Origin: a virus
Virus record (IMG/VR): IMGVR_UViG_3300025147_000031
Span: 1-34,700 of that record
Reading direction: 5' to 3' (one strand)
DNA: 34,700 bases
Of this stretch, positions 9,139-16,892 are shown piece after piece. The notes below the pieces were generated by a model. That model had not been told where the DNA came from and ran no database searches. It saw only the letters and a program-made list of their open reading frames with translations. Numbering within the stretch: the stretch's first letter is position 1; every line of letters begins with the position of its first letter. The position numbers and the translations under genes were made by a program.

Positions 9139-9210
9139 ATGTCTACCGATTACAGCCCATTAGGGTTAAATTGTAGATATTATCTTAAACGAGGAAATTA
9201 TGAAACTTAA
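9139..9210 (+). CDS. Possible 23-codon leader peptide overlapping the protease start
   Basis: ATG 9139 opens a frame encoding MSTDYSPLGLNCRYYLKRGN plus three residues, ending at TAA 9210, ten bases inside the protease gene in another frame. The amino-acid composition is protein-like and the overlap could couple translation to the protease gene, as happens with short leader frames. There is only a weak AAG ribosome site. It could equally be chance. Confidence 0.3.
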   Translation: MSTDYSPLGLNCRYYLKRGNYET

Positions 9211-10033
9211 AGCCAACACATTAACGCAAGTATTCAGCACACTTACAATCAACAAAGCCGCTAAATTACCTGAGGGTCAATTTGAGGCTGTCCTATCAAC
9301 CGAGGATTTAGATCGTCATGGTGAGATAGTTTCAGTTAAAGGTCTTATCATCCCTAAAGGACAAGTCATCAAGATGTATTACAACCATCAGACTTATGGC
9401 GAGTCAATGCCTATTGGTAAATGGCTAAAGGTTTATAAGCAAGCTGGTAAGTTAATGGGGCTTGGTGAAATAGATATGGAAGATGAGTTTGCTGTCAAGG
9501 TCTATAAAAAGATTAAAGGCGGTTACATCGACTCTATCTCAATCGGTTTTTACCCTCAAGAATATGACGGTGAAGCATCTGTTTGGACTAAATCAACACT
9601 TGTTGAAGCCTCTGTTGTGGCTGAACCGGCTAACGTGAACGCTAAGATTACATCTAAGGCGCTAGGCTATACCGAAGAAGAGTTCGAGACCTCACTAAAG
9701 GTTAAATTAAAAGCCGTTGAAGAAGTAAAAGAACCTATCGTTCCACCTGTTGAAGTTGAGCCTACTATTGTAGAAGTACCCGAAGTCGTAGAGCCTACAC
9801 CCGAAGAAGTCATCACTGCCGAGATTGAAAAGATGACAAATAAAGACGAGCTACAAGCCGTCTATGAAGTTTTGAAAGCACAGACAGTGGCCGTTGGCAT
9901 AACCTTGAATGAGTTAGCCCAGAATCCCACAGAAAGTACTCAGAGCCGTATCAAACTACACATCCGGTCGGTCAAGGGAAGTGCAGATACGCTGTCACAT
10001 ATATTAAAAGTTAAACTTAAGGAGTCTAACTAA
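9200..10033 (+). CDS. HK97-type prohead maturation protease with C-terminal scaffold-like tail
   Basis: 277 aa. Residues 25-155 form a peptidase S78-type domain: the FEAVLSTEDLDRHGEIV opening, the catalytic-His strand MYYNHQT, the catalytic-Ser strand DSISIGFYP, and the VVAEPANVNA end. It cuts the capsid N-terminal arm and scaffold during head maturation. Residues 160-277 are acidic, Pro/Glu/Val-rich then helical, and probably act as internal scaffold. ATG 9200 follows GAGGAA. Directly adjacent to the capsid gene, as usual. Confidence 0.92.
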   Translation: MKLKANTLTQVFSTLTINKAAKLPEGQFEAVLSTEDLDRHGEIVSVKGLIIPKGQVIKMYYNHQTYGESMPIGKWLKVYKQAGKLMGLGEIDMEDEFAVKVYKKIKGGYIDSISIGFYPQEYDGEASVWTKSTLVEASVVAEPANVNAKITSKALGYTEEEFETSLKVKLKAVEEVKEPIVPPVEVEPTIVEVPEVVEPTPEEVITAEIEKMTNKDELQAVYEVLKAQTVAVGITLNELAQNPTESTQSRIKLHIRSVKGSADTLSHILKVKLKESN

Positions 10034-11260
10034 ATGGACGAAAAAGAAATCATAATCGACGAAGCTGTCACAAAAGCTATTGCCGAACAAGTAACAAAGG
10101 CTATCCAGCCACAAATCGACGCTCTTAAGGTCGAAAAAGAATTAAAAGAAAAAGAAGTTGTTAAAATTGCTGGTGAAGCTGAAGTTGTTGAAGGCGAAAT
10201 TGTTGACCCACTAGACACGATGACAAAAGAAGCATTTGCTGTCGCTCAAGTTACAGCTGCCCTAACAGGCAACACTGCTGAACTTAGCAAATTAAATGCA
10301 CACGCTATGAAAAGTCTTAAAGCTGCCGGTCTTGTCGAAAAGGCTACTTACTTAAATGCTGGTACAACTGCTGACGGTGGAACATTCGTTCCTAACGCTG
10401 CTTTGCTTGCCGACATTTTCACAGTATTGCCTAGCTTCTCACCACTATCAAGCATGCTACGTGAAATTACGTTGCTTGAAGGTGATAGCCTAGATATTTC
10501 AACTCTTACTGCTGATGTCATCATGACTGAAGTCGGTGTTGAAGGTGGAACTAAAACCGTTACTAAACCAACTACTGGTGAAGTTAATCTTGCTGTTCGT
10601 GAGTTCGCAGGTATTGCACTTCTTACAAAGAAACTACTACGTCAGGCTTCTGTAGACATCTACGCCATCCTACGTGATAGCTTTGCTCGTGCAATTGCTA
10701 AGAACCGTGAAAAGTTGATTTTAACTGACGCTTCAAGTGGTATTACACTTAAAGCTGGTATAGTTACTAAGACTGCTGCTGCAACAATGACAACTGTCGC
10801 TAAATTGACTGTTAAAGATGTTAAGGCTATGCCTTACTTAGTACCTTCTGCTTCTGCTGCTGGTGGAAACTACGTGTTCTCACGTGCTCTACTTGGTGAG
10901 CTTGATGCTAAAGAAGATACGACAGGTCAACCAGTTGTAACTATCAACGCTGGAAACAGTGCTGGTGCTTTGAGTGGTACATTCAACGGCTACCCATTTG
11001 TAGTTGCTGAAACACTTGGAACAGTTGACGCTATTAGTACAGTTCACGCTGTATTCGGTAACTTCAAACAGTTCGGTGTTGTCTTGAAGCAAGGTGCTAT
11101 CGAATCACAAGTCTTTGACAGTGGTACTGTTACTGACGGTGGTGCTGTTATACACAATTTAATTCAGGAAAATAAATTAGCTCTTAGGGTCGCCAACTAC
11201 GAAAATGTTGGATTTCCTCTACCGGGCGCCTTTGTTATCTTGAAAACAGCTGCTGCCTAG
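10034..11260 (+). CDS. Major capsid protein, HK97 fold
   Basis: 408 aa, starting right at the stop of the protease gene behind GGAG (10021). The first 100 residues are a highly charged helical delta domain, removed by the protease in this family. The folded part starts near residue 105 with KATYLNAGTTADGGTFVPNA, a typical HK97 capsid opening, and carries the long spine helix region (AIAKNREKLILTDASSG) and the late beta strands ending LPGAFVILKTAAA. It forms the icosahedral shell. A strong intrinsic terminator follows within 25 bases, which would trim or cap expression of this most abundant product. Confidence 0.93.
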   Translation: MDEKEIIIDEAVTKAIAEQVTKAIQPQIDALKVEKELKEKEVVKIAGEAEVVEGEIVDPLDTMTKEAFAVAQVTAALTGNTAELSKLNAHAMKSLKAAGLVEKATYLNAGTTADGGTFVPNAALLADIFTVLPSFSPLSSMLREITLLEGDSLDISTLTADVIMTEVGVEGGTKTVTKPTTGEVNLAVREFAGIALLTKKLLRQASVDIYAILRDSFARAIAKNREKLILTDASSGITLKAGIVTKTAAATMTTVAKLTVKDVKAMPYLVPSASAAGGNYVFSRALLGELDAKEDTTGQPVVTINAGNSAGALSGTFNGYPFVVAETLGTVDAISTVHAVFGNFKQFGVVLKQGAIESQVFDSGTVTDGGAVIHNLIQENKLALRVANYENVGFPLPGAFVILKTAAA

Positions 11261-11281
11261 TACTAACCATACTAATAAGAG

Positions 11282-11306
11282 AGAGCCTCGAAAGGGGTTC
11301 TTTTTT
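11282..11306 (+). terminator. Intrinsic terminator after the capsid gene
   Basis: AGAGCCTC, GAAA tetraloop, GGGGTTCT (eight pairs including two G-U), then a run of six T. It separates capsid expression from the endonuclease gene and the connector genes. Confidence 0.85.
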
Positions 11307-11307
11307 A

Positions 11308-11316
11308 TGCTATAAT
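11308..11316 (+). promoter_or_regulatory. Extended -10 promoter for the inserted endonuclease gene
   Basis: TGC TATAAT, a perfect consensus -10 with the TGn extension, right behind the capsid terminator. No good -35 is needed for such promoters. It is unlike the phage late motif and gives the endonuclease its own, host-type promoter. Confidence 0.6.
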
Positions 11317-11326
11317 AGAGACACAG

Positions 11327-11400
11327 GTTAGAGACTGTACAATCAATTGATTATTGAAACAGCCCCGTAGCTCTAACTGCTGGGCTGTTTTAGTTAGAGG
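11327..11400 (+). promoter_or_regulatory. Leader with competing hairpins controlling the endonuclease start
   Basis: AAACAGCCC (11357-11365) pairs perfectly with GGGCTGTTT (11382-11390), followed by TTTAG, a terminator-like hairpin. Its loop contains CTCTAACT (11371-11378), which can pair either with GTTAGAG upstream (11327-11333) or with AGTTAGAG downstream (11392-11399); the latter overlaps the ribosome site AGAGG of the endonuclease gene. The same loop can thus hide or free the start. Pairing is seen in the sequence; switching is inference. Confidence 0.55.
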
Positions 11401-11404
11401 CAAT

Positions 11405-11944
11405 ATGAAACAATGCAGCATAGACGGTTGTATGACAACTCAAAAGTATCTTAGGTTAGGTCTCTGCCGTAGACATTATTTAGATGATAGGCTTACTGCC
11501 CATAGTATTAGCTACTCATATAATTATGGCCCGCTCTACCAAACATGGACTGATATGAGGTCAAGATGCCATGATATTAATAATAAAGCCTATCACAATT
11601 ACGGTGGTCGAGGCATAAAGGTTTGTAAACGCTGGGATAGCTTTGGCAACTTTCTAGCCGATATGGGGGATAAACCTACCACTGGGCACAGTATCGATCG
11701 TGTTAATAACAATAAAGGCTATAGTCCATCAAATTGCCGTTGGGCTACAAGGACAGAGCAGAATAGGAATAGAAGAGCCCCTAAGGATAATACATCTGGT
11801 GTAATGGGCGTTTCATTCGACAAGCGTAGTGGTAAATGGGTAGCTTATATTAGGGCAGGTGGTGTTTTGCACGGTCTAGGATACTATAATACAATTCCAT
11901 TGGCCGCAACTGCTCGCAAAGAGGGTGAACTCAGATACTGGTAA
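11405..11944 (+). CDS. HNH homing endonuclease with AP2-like DNA-binding domain
   Basis: 179 aa from ATG 11405, which has AGAGG at the right distance; an upstream in-frame TTG lies inside the leader hairpin. N-terminal CSIDGC and CRRHY form a zinc-finger-like start. The HNH core follows: MRSRCHDINNKAYHNYGGRG, KVCKRWDSFGNF, then GHSIDRVNNNKGYSPSNCRW with the catalytic His, ending in QNRNRR. Residues 130-179 (GVMGVSFDKRSGKWVAYIRA...) are an AP2-like domain for target recognition. Such genes are selfish elements that insert into intergenic gaps of conserved phage genes. It breaks the capsid-connector unit and brings its own promoter and leader. Confidence 0.92.
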   Translation: MKQCSIDGCMTTQKYLRLGLCRRHYLDDRLTAHSISYSYNYGPLYQTWTDMRSRCHDINNKAYHNYGGRGIKVCKRWDSFGNFLADMGDKPTTGHSIDRVNNNKGYSPSNCRWATRTEQNRNRRAPKDNTSGVMGVSFDKRSGKWVAYIRAGGVLHGLGYYNTIPLAATARKEGELRYW

Positions 11945-11965
11945 GTTGATAAAATGGTTCATATA

Positions 11966-11980
11966 ACATACCCTTATAAC
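11966..11980 (+). promoter_or_regulatory. Variant late promoter before the connector gene
   Basis: ACATACCCTTATAAC, followed by TATATG. Compare copy 5, GATACCCTAAACTTATAA then ACTATG. It keeps ATACCCT and the distance to the start codon and would restart late transcription behind the inserted endonuclease gene. Weaker match than the six main copies. Confidence 0.4.
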
Positions 11981-11983
11981 TAT

Positions 11984-12535
11984 ATGACATACATTACTCA
12001 ACCCAACCTTGAAGCAAAGCTCGGTAGAACATTAACGGCCAACGAATCAAGCTATTTTACTAGCGTATTAGCCCCATCAATTGACGCTTATATTGATAAA
12101 CAAACCGGCACAACCTTTGGCGGTTCAACTCCATCAACCATCTACGTTGATGGTAATGATGAAGAACTTGTCGTAATCCCAACAATGCACACTATTACTG
12201 AGGTCAAACAAGACGAAGTTATTATGGCCGTCAATACTTATTCGCTATATCCTAGAGGTGCTGTTGATAGCCTAGCTATTAGAAACACTGCCGACTGGAA
12301 TAAAGGCGATGAGAATATATCAGTTACAGGCGTACTAGGTTACACAGTAATCCCTGCCGACATCAAACTTGCGGCCTTAGAACTTGCTACTAATTCGATG
12401 ACCGAAATAGTCAACGGTTATAAGAGTGAATCTGTCGGTGATTGGTCTGTTAGTTATGACAATTCAATTAAAGGTATAACCCCACAATCTCTCGGCATAC
12501 TTGAGGGATACGCACGACTTAGCAGGAGAATGTAA
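11984..12535 (+). CDS. Head-tail connector (gp6-like)
   Basis: I prefer ATG 11984 (MTYITQPNLEAKLGRTLTAN) because the frame upstream to ATG 11954 overlaps the late-promoter-like sequence and adds a poor-looking N-terminus; 11954 remains possible. About 183 aa. The N-terminal helices (LEAKLGR, SYFTSVLAPSIDAYIDKQTG) and the central DELVVIPTMHTITEV beta part fit head-completion proteins of the gp6 type, which bind under the portal. It ends with a one-base overlap (TAATG) to the next gene. Confidence 0.75.
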   Translation: MTYITQPNLEAKLGRTLTANESSYFTSVLAPSIDAYIDKQTGTTFGGSTPSTIYVDGNDEELVVIPTMHTITEVKQDEVIMAVNTYSLYPRGAVDSLAIRNTADWNKGDENISVTGVLGYTVIPADIKLAALELATNSMTEIVNGYKSESVGDWSVSYDNSIKGITPQSLGILEGYARLSRRM

Positions 12536-12825
12536 TGAACTACCCACATAGCGCCTCAATCGAACGAAGTGCTTTAGTCGGTACTAAGTACGTCTTTTCA
12601 GTTGTCGGTTCGAGTGTTTGTTTTATACAGCCTATAAATGCCGAGGAAGTCCAACTGTTTGGGATTGCCTTTTCTAAAGGGTTCAAATGCTATATGCCAA
12701 TGACTGCTGATATAACGGCTGGCGATCGTGTCATCTTCAATGCTGAAACTTATGGGGTTAAAGGTGTTAGCACGTATAACTTTGGTAAATTACAACATAA
12801 AAAGATTGCTCTAGAAAAGTTATGA
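12535..12825 (+). CDS. Head-closure/head-tail adaptor-like protein
   Basis: 96 aa, overlapping the previous stop by one base. All-beta small protein (SASIERSALVGTKYVFSVVG, ADITAGDRVIFNAETYGVKG) as expected of stoppers/head-tail adaptors (gp16/gpFII class). Position between connector and the gp10-like gene is the standard place for such a protein. The next start lies four bases inside its end. Confidence 0.7.
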   Translation: MNYPHSASIERSALVGTKYVFSVVGSSVCFIQPINAEEVQLFGIAFSKGFKCYMPMTADITAGDRVIFNAETYGVKGVSTYNFGKLQHKKIALEKL

Positions 12826-13208
12826 ACATATCTTTCACATCTAATGCTGACCAACTAAGAGCTGCTTTTAACAAAGCCCCTGCTCTAGTTACTCGTCATT
12901 TACAGAACTGGATTGAGACCTCATCGGCTCTAGTCGAGCGACAAGCTAAACAAGAAGTACCGGTCTTAGTCGGTCGCCTACAAAATAGTATCTTTCAAAC
13001 GATTAGACCACTTTATGCTGCCGTTCAGCCTAACGCTGTTTATATGGGGTGGGTACATGACGGTGCTAAGTCACCATTTGCCCCACTTAAACTTCGAGGC
13101 AGTTCATACGGTGGCAATCCATTTATGACCAGAACCTACGTCAGTCTTAAACCACAGATTGAACGTAACGCTGAAAAAGCTGTAGATAAAATATTGAGGA
13201 GTATCTAA
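12822..13208 (+). CDS. HK97 gp10-like tail/neck protein
   Basis: 128 aa, overlapping the adaptor gene by four bases (ATGA). The N-terminal helix with SSALVERQAKQEVPVLVGRLQNS, the central beta part ending YMGWVHDGAKS, and NPFMTRTYVSLKPQIERNAE are classic gp10-family marks. It takes part in joining tail to head. GAGGAGTATC at its end serves as ribosome site for the next gene. Confidence 0.85.
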   Translation: MNISFTSNADQLRAAFNKAPALVTRHLQNWIETSSALVERQAKQEVPVLVGRLQNSIFQTIRPLYAAVQPNAVYMGWVHDGAKSPFAPLKLRGSSYGGNPFMTRTYVSLKPQIERNAEKAVDKILRSI

Positions 13209-13664
13209 ATGTCCATAACAAAAATCAAAGACAACGTACAAGCCTTACTAACGGCAACAGACTATTTTGTAACCGTTCTACCAGCAGCCCCATCACAACA
13301 GGCCGACTTTGCTGGTTATCCATCGGCTTGTCATTACTACATTGATACAGCCAGTGATTATGCGACAGTTAGCCAGAATCGACGAGTGATTGAGTATATT
13401 GTTGAGATGTATCTAGTCACGCCTACAACAGTTACCCTATCTGACCAGTTCGCTCAAGCCTATAAGCTACTTGATGACGTTATTGATATGTTCGACCATA
13501 CTATAGACCTGTCAGAGGGTTTAGGCACTACACTGGGGCTTACACGAGCTTGTGAAGTAATGCGACCTGCGCCAGGAACGATGACAAGAGTAACTATTAA
13601 CGACGGCCCGGGCTTAATGCTTGAAATAAGATTATTCTGTGAGATAGATAAGTCGTTCAGATAA
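13209..13664 (+). CDS. Tail terminator-like protein
   Basis: 151 aa, starting directly after the gp10-like gene with GAGGAG in front. The mixed alpha/beta sequence with EYIVEMYLVTPTTV and LMLEIRLFCEID and its size suit the tail-terminator (gpU-like) class that caps the tube. The assignment rests on order (gp10, terminator, tube) plus general fold impressions rather than on a sharp motif. Late motif copy 4 begins six bases after the stop. Confidence 0.65.
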   Translation: MSITKIKDNVQALLTATDYFVTVLPAAPSQQADFAGYPSACHYYIDTASDYATVSQNRRVIEYIVEMYLVTPTTVTLSDQFAQAYKLLDDVIDMFDHTIDLSEGLGTTLGLTRACEVMRPAPGTMTRVTINDGPGLMLEIRLFCEIDKSFR

Positions 13665-13669
13665 ATCTG

Positions 13670-13684
13670 TGATACCCTAAACTC
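13670..13684 (+). promoter_or_regulatory. Putative late promoter, copy 4 (before tail tube)
   Basis: TGATACCCTAAACTC, then ATATG: the ATG at 13687 lies immediately behind it, the same geometry as copy 2, again with no Shine-Dalgarno in between. Confidence 0.65.
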
Positions 13685-13686
13685 AT

Positions 13687-13818
13687 ATGAAAGCGATTAA
13701 CCCAACAGTTAAAGAAGTCAAAGAATTACAAACCTATACATTCCCTGAACTTGGCGTTGCTATCAAGGCTGAGAGTATGGAAGACGCAATAATTAAAGTT
13801 AAAAAGGAGATAAAGTAA
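13687..13818 (+). CDS. Unrecognised 43-aa protein before the tail tube gene
   Basis: ATG 13687, starting MKAINPTVKEVKELQTYTFP, to TAA 13818, which overlaps the tube start by one base (TAATG). It ends in a lysine-rich helix and its last codons contain AAAAGGAG, the ribosome site for the tube gene. Sequence is protein-like (FPELGVAIKAESMEDAIIKV). Translation of this short frame may mainly serve to couple the abundant tail tube protein to the promoter. The 58-aa gene at 822, also first behind a late motif, has a comparable size and charge. Confidence 0.65.
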   Translation: MKAINPTVKEVKELQTYTFPELGVAIKAESMEDAIIKVKKEIK

Positions 13819-14801
13819 TGGCCGAACTTGGGAGACAAATTAAATATGGAATCGGTATTGAAACCGTTGCCGGTACTGCTGTACCAGCTACTAAGTGGAT
13901 TAACCAGTTAAGTTTTGAGCTTAATCCTATATCAACTTACGCAACTAACAACGCTGCATGGGGTAACATCGTAAAAACTAACGGTGCTGATGTTCTTAGA
14001 ACTCATACCGAGGGTAAATTAGAAGCTAAATTAACTGATATAACATCTGGGTACTTCTTACTAGGTGCTTTCGGTAGCGTCTCAAGTGCCTCAAATGCTG
14101 ATGCTTCTGGCTTAGTCTTTGACCACACCTTTTCTATTAACGAAAACATCAACGGTAAAAGTTTTACATTAGTCCGTAAAGACGGTATTGCAACTGAAGC
14201 CTTTGCGCTTGCTCGTATGGGTAAATGGGAATTGAGCATGAAGCTTGATGACTATATTACTTATTCGGCTGACATCATTGCTAAAAAAGGTGCATCAACG
14301 ACTGCTACTGTTGCTTACGTTGAAGAGGCTGAGTTCGTACCAAAGCACATAACCGTTAAAACGGCTGCTGACCTTGCTGGTCTTACTGGTGCAACTGCTC
14401 AGACGACTGTTGAATCATTCACACTAACTGTTGACCCTAGCATTGAAATTGATTGGGAATCTGGAAGTGCTGACCCTGCTGGCATTACTAGCCGGGGCTA
14501 CGAAGCTTCATTTGAAATGACTTGCCGATACAACGATACAATATTCCAAGACGCTTACAAGAACGGCACAGCCCTTGCTCTACAAATCACAGCCTTAAAC
14601 TCTGATGTTACTATCGGAACTACTGCAAAGCCTAAACTTGTTATCACATCACCTAAGATGAATATCACAGACTGGACACGTAAAGAGGACTTAGACAGCC
14701 CACTTACACAGACAATGACTGGTACAATCCACTACAGCCCAGCCGATGCTAAAGCCATCACAGCTGTACTCACCAACAAAAAAGCCACTTATATAGCTTA
14801 A
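13818..14801 (+). CDS. Major tail tube protein
   Basis: 327 aa. Opens MAELGRQIKYGIGIETVAGT, a common start of tail tube proteins of Gram-positive siphophages, followed by alternating strands (GKLEAKLTDITSGYFLLGAFG, residues about 70-90) and a duplicated two-domain design. A second half contains SFTLTVDPSIEIDWE and the strand TRGYEASFEMTCRYND-like region. It polymerises into the tube that conducts DNA. Strong AAAAGGAG ribosome site, suiting a highly expressed protein. The chaperone genes follow after 20 bases with AAGGAG. Confidence 0.88.
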   Translation: MAELGRQIKYGIGIETVAGTAVPATKWINQLSFELNPISTYATNNAAWGNIVKTNGADVLRTHTEGKLEAKLTDITSGYFLLGAFGSVSSASNADASGLVFDHTFSINENINGKSFTLVRKDGIATEAFALARMGKWELSMKLDDYITYSADIIAKKGASTTATVAYVEEAEFVPKHITVKTAADLAGLTGATAQTTVESFTLTVDPSIEIDWESGSADPAGITSRGYEASFEMTCRYNDTIFQDAYKNGTALALQITALNSDVTIGTTAKPKLVITSPKMNITDWTRKEDLDSPLTQTMTGTIHYSPADAKAITAVLTNKKATYIA

Positions 14802-14820
14802 TAAATTAAAAGGAGTTCCC

Positions 14821-15177
14821 ATGCAGGACACAATAGAAATTAAACTACCAGTAAGCGGTAAGACCGTTGTAATCCGAAACTACACCACTCGTAACGATGA
14901 TGAAAAGTCCGAGGATATACTTTACCTTGGTGTTAATGCTGACCAAAAATCAGGCGTTGCAGGTAGTGAGCAATCAGTTAAGTTCCCACTAGCTAATGTT
15001 ATGGCAAGTACCGAGGTTTATGTTAAACGACTTACTATCTCAATAGATGGCGAGACTAATAATATCGCTACACAACTAGGCGAGTTACGATCAGCCGACT
15101 ATGCCGCTATCCAAAAAGCCGTTGAGGAAGTAGTCGAAACAAACAGCCCAAAAGCGAGTACGGTCAAGAAAGCCTAG
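14821..15177 (+). CDS. Tail assembly chaperone G
   Basis: 118 aa behind AAAAGGAG. It lies between tail tube and tape measure, where long-tailed phages encode the G and GT chaperones. The protein is beta-rich at first (IEIKLPVSGKTVVIRNYT) then helical, ending SPKASTVKKA. A slippery C CCA AAA (15147-15153) lies nine codons before the stop and leads into the overlapping frame described next. It helps assemble tape measure and tube and is not expected in the virion. Confidence 0.85.
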   Translation: MQDTIEIKLPVSGKTVVIRNYTTRNDDEKSEDILYLGVNADQKSGVAGSEQSVKFPLANVMASTEVYVKRLTISIDGETNNIATQLGELRSADYAAIQKAVEEVVETNSPKASTVKKA

Positions 15178-15377
15178 CTAAACGCTACAATCGAGAGATT
15201 GACGACTATTCCAAAACCTTACGCTTCCCTAAATCTAACCAACAAATAAGCTCACGAATGGATGTAGTGCGTATTTGCGATGCCTTTGGGTGGACTTACC
15301 AACAGTATATTGAGCAACCTAGCTGGTTCATCACTTTGTTAATCGGTAAACGCTCGATTGATAGCCAGAAGAAATAA
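15126..15377 (+). CDS. Tail assembly chaperone T, made as G-T fusion by -1 frameshift
   Basis: The -1 frame relative to the G gene is open from 15126 to TAA 15377. After a slip at CCCAAAA it reads SEYGQESLAKRYNREIDDY and on to FGWTYQQYIEQPSWFITLLI. There is no sensible independent start codon and it fills the gap before the tape measure gene exactly. The fusion would be about 185 aa. Ratio of G to GT is normally a few percent; here it depends on the slip site and any downstream structure. Confidence 0.85.
   Translation, partial: GSSRNKQPKSEYGQESLAKRYNREIDDYSKTLRFPKSNQQISSRMDVVRICDAFGWTYQQYIEQPSWFITLLIGKRSIDSQKK
15147..15153 (+). other. -1 ribosomal slippery heptamer C CCA AAA
   Basis: In the G frame the codons are CCA AAA preceded by C, giving CCC AAA after a one-base backward slip: a full match to the X XXY YYZ rule. 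Position is right for a tail chaperone frameshift. Confidence 0.85.
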
Positions 15378-15386
15378 CTAATTTCG

Positions 15387-15401
15387 TGATACCCTAAACT
15401 T
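15387..15401 (+). promoter_or_regulatory. Putative late promoter, copy 5 (before tape measure)
   Basis: TGATACCCTAAACTT, nine bases after the T stop. The tape measure ATG is 23 bases after its first T, with no purine-rich ribosome site in between. Confidence 0.65.
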
Positions 15402-15409
15402 ATAAAACT

Positions 15410-16891
15410 ATGAATGATAAAACCCTACAGATTGTAATCAAGGCACAAGACCAAGCCAGTAAAGTTATGTCGCAAGTAGGCGACAGAATAGAAGCCGTCG
15501 GAAGTAAAATGCGAGACATCGGCAAAAGTATGACCGCAATGGTAACTTTACCGATAGTCGCAGGCTTCGGTTTAGCTATAAAAGCCGCCTCTGACTTGAA
15601 TGAAACCCTAAACAAGGTAGATGTTGCCTTTGGCGATCAAGCGAAAAATGTAAAAGACTGGTCTAAAACCTCAATTAAATCAATGGGATTAGCTCAACAG
15701 TCAGCCTTAGACGCTGCTTCGCTATTCGGTGATATGAGTACATCAATGGGGTTAAACACTGACGAAGCCGCTAAGATGTCTAAAGGCCTTACACAATTAG
15801 GTGGCGACTTAGCATCATTCAAGAACATACAATTTTCAGAAGCTCAGACAGCCTTAGCTGGTGTATTTACTGGCGAAACCGAATCGCTTAAACGCCTGGG
15901 TATCGTGATGACAGAAGTAAACCTATTGGAGTTCGCTAAAAGACAGGGTATAACTAAAACAATTCAAGAAATGACACAGGCTGAAAAGGTACAACTTAGG
16001 TATAATTATATATTGAGTGTAACTAAGAACGCACAAGGTGATTTTATTAGGACATCAGACGGTGCAGCTAACCAAACAAGAATGACTGGCGAACGAGTTA
16101 AGCAACTAGCGGCCGACATTGGAGAAAAGTTGTTACCTATATATATCAAGTTACTAGAAGTCGGCAATAAGGTCATAACATGGTTTCAGTCGCTCTCAAC
16201 AGAACAACAGAACGCTATGTTGATTATCGCAGGAGTAGTCGCTGCTATTGGCCCATTGTTGATAGCCTTTGGGTCTATCGTTACTGCGCTTGGTGGGGTA
16301 GGAACGGCTGTCGGAACTGTCAGCACTGCGTACGTTGGTCTAAGTACACTTATCGGAACTCCGTTGATCGTACCGGCTATCGTAATAACTGCTGCACTAA
16401 TCGCTATAAAAGAATTACTAGGCTGGTGGAACAAACTACAAAATGACGCACAAACTGGCAAAGATGCAGTAATAACAGCTGCTCAGCAAGCCGATAATGC
16501 CACTAGACAAAGCTTCAGTAATATAACTAGCAATGCGAATAAAGCAGCAGCAGCCGTTAAAAAAGCTGGCGGTTCTGGCGGCGCACAGATCAACGCCTAT
16601 ACAGCTACGTTCACTCAAGGCCCAGGAATAAACAAATCAAAGTTCGCCACTGGTGGATTTACTGGTAGAGGTTCAACCAACGAAGTGGCCGGTATTGTTC
16701 ACAAAGGCGAGTACGTCATACCGCAAAGTGGGGTTAATCAATCAACTGGACTTCCTAATATAAAAAGTGGTGGAGATTCAATCTTTAATATGTATGGCAC
16801 GATAAGTCTTAATGACGCTAGTGCAGTTGACCGTTACTTTGACAGAATAAATGCCCAGAAAGAACTAGGCGGTTTGGGAGTTGGGGTCTAG
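15410..16891 (+). CDS. Tail tape measure protein
   Basis: 493 aa. The N-terminal DKTLQIVIKAQDQASKVMSQ and the MRDIGKSMTAMVTLPIVAGF segment are the usual tape-measure opening; residues 120-260 carry the LASFKNIQFSEAQTALAGVF and RLGIVMTEVN stretches common in this family. Two hydrophobic segments (about 265-300 and 310-335) are rich in Gly/Ala/Ile and could insert into the host membrane on DNA entry. The C-terminal third is Ala/Asn/Gly-rich, with a GGFTGRGSTNEVAGIVHKGE turn typical of tape measure ends. Its moderate length predicts a short to medium tail. Overlap with the next gene region is nil from ATG 16893. Confidence 0.92.
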   Translation: MNDKTLQIVIKAQDQASKVMSQVGDRIEAVGSKMRDIGKSMTAMVTLPIVAGFGLAIKAASDLNETLNKVDVAFGDQAKNVKDWSKTSIKSMGLAQQSALDAASLFGDMSTSMGLNTDEAAKMSKGLTQLGGDLASFKNIQFSEAQTALAGVFTGETESLKRLGIVMTEVNLLEFAKRQGITKTIQEMTQAEKVQLRYNYILSVTKNAQGDFIRTSDGAANQTRMTGERVKQLAADIGEKLLPIYIKLLEVGNKVITWFQSLSTEQQNAMLIIAGVVAAIGPLLIAFGSIVTALGGVGTAVGTVSTAYVGLSTLIGTPLIVPAIVITAALIAIKELLGWWNKLQNDAQTGKDAVITAAQQADNATRQSFSNITSNANKAAAAVKKAGGSGGAQINAYTATFTQGPGINKSKFATGGFTGRGSTNEVAGIVHKGEYVIPQSGVNQSTGLPNIKSGGDSIFNMYGTISLNDASAVDRYFDRINAQKELGGLGVGV

Positions 16892-16892
16892 T

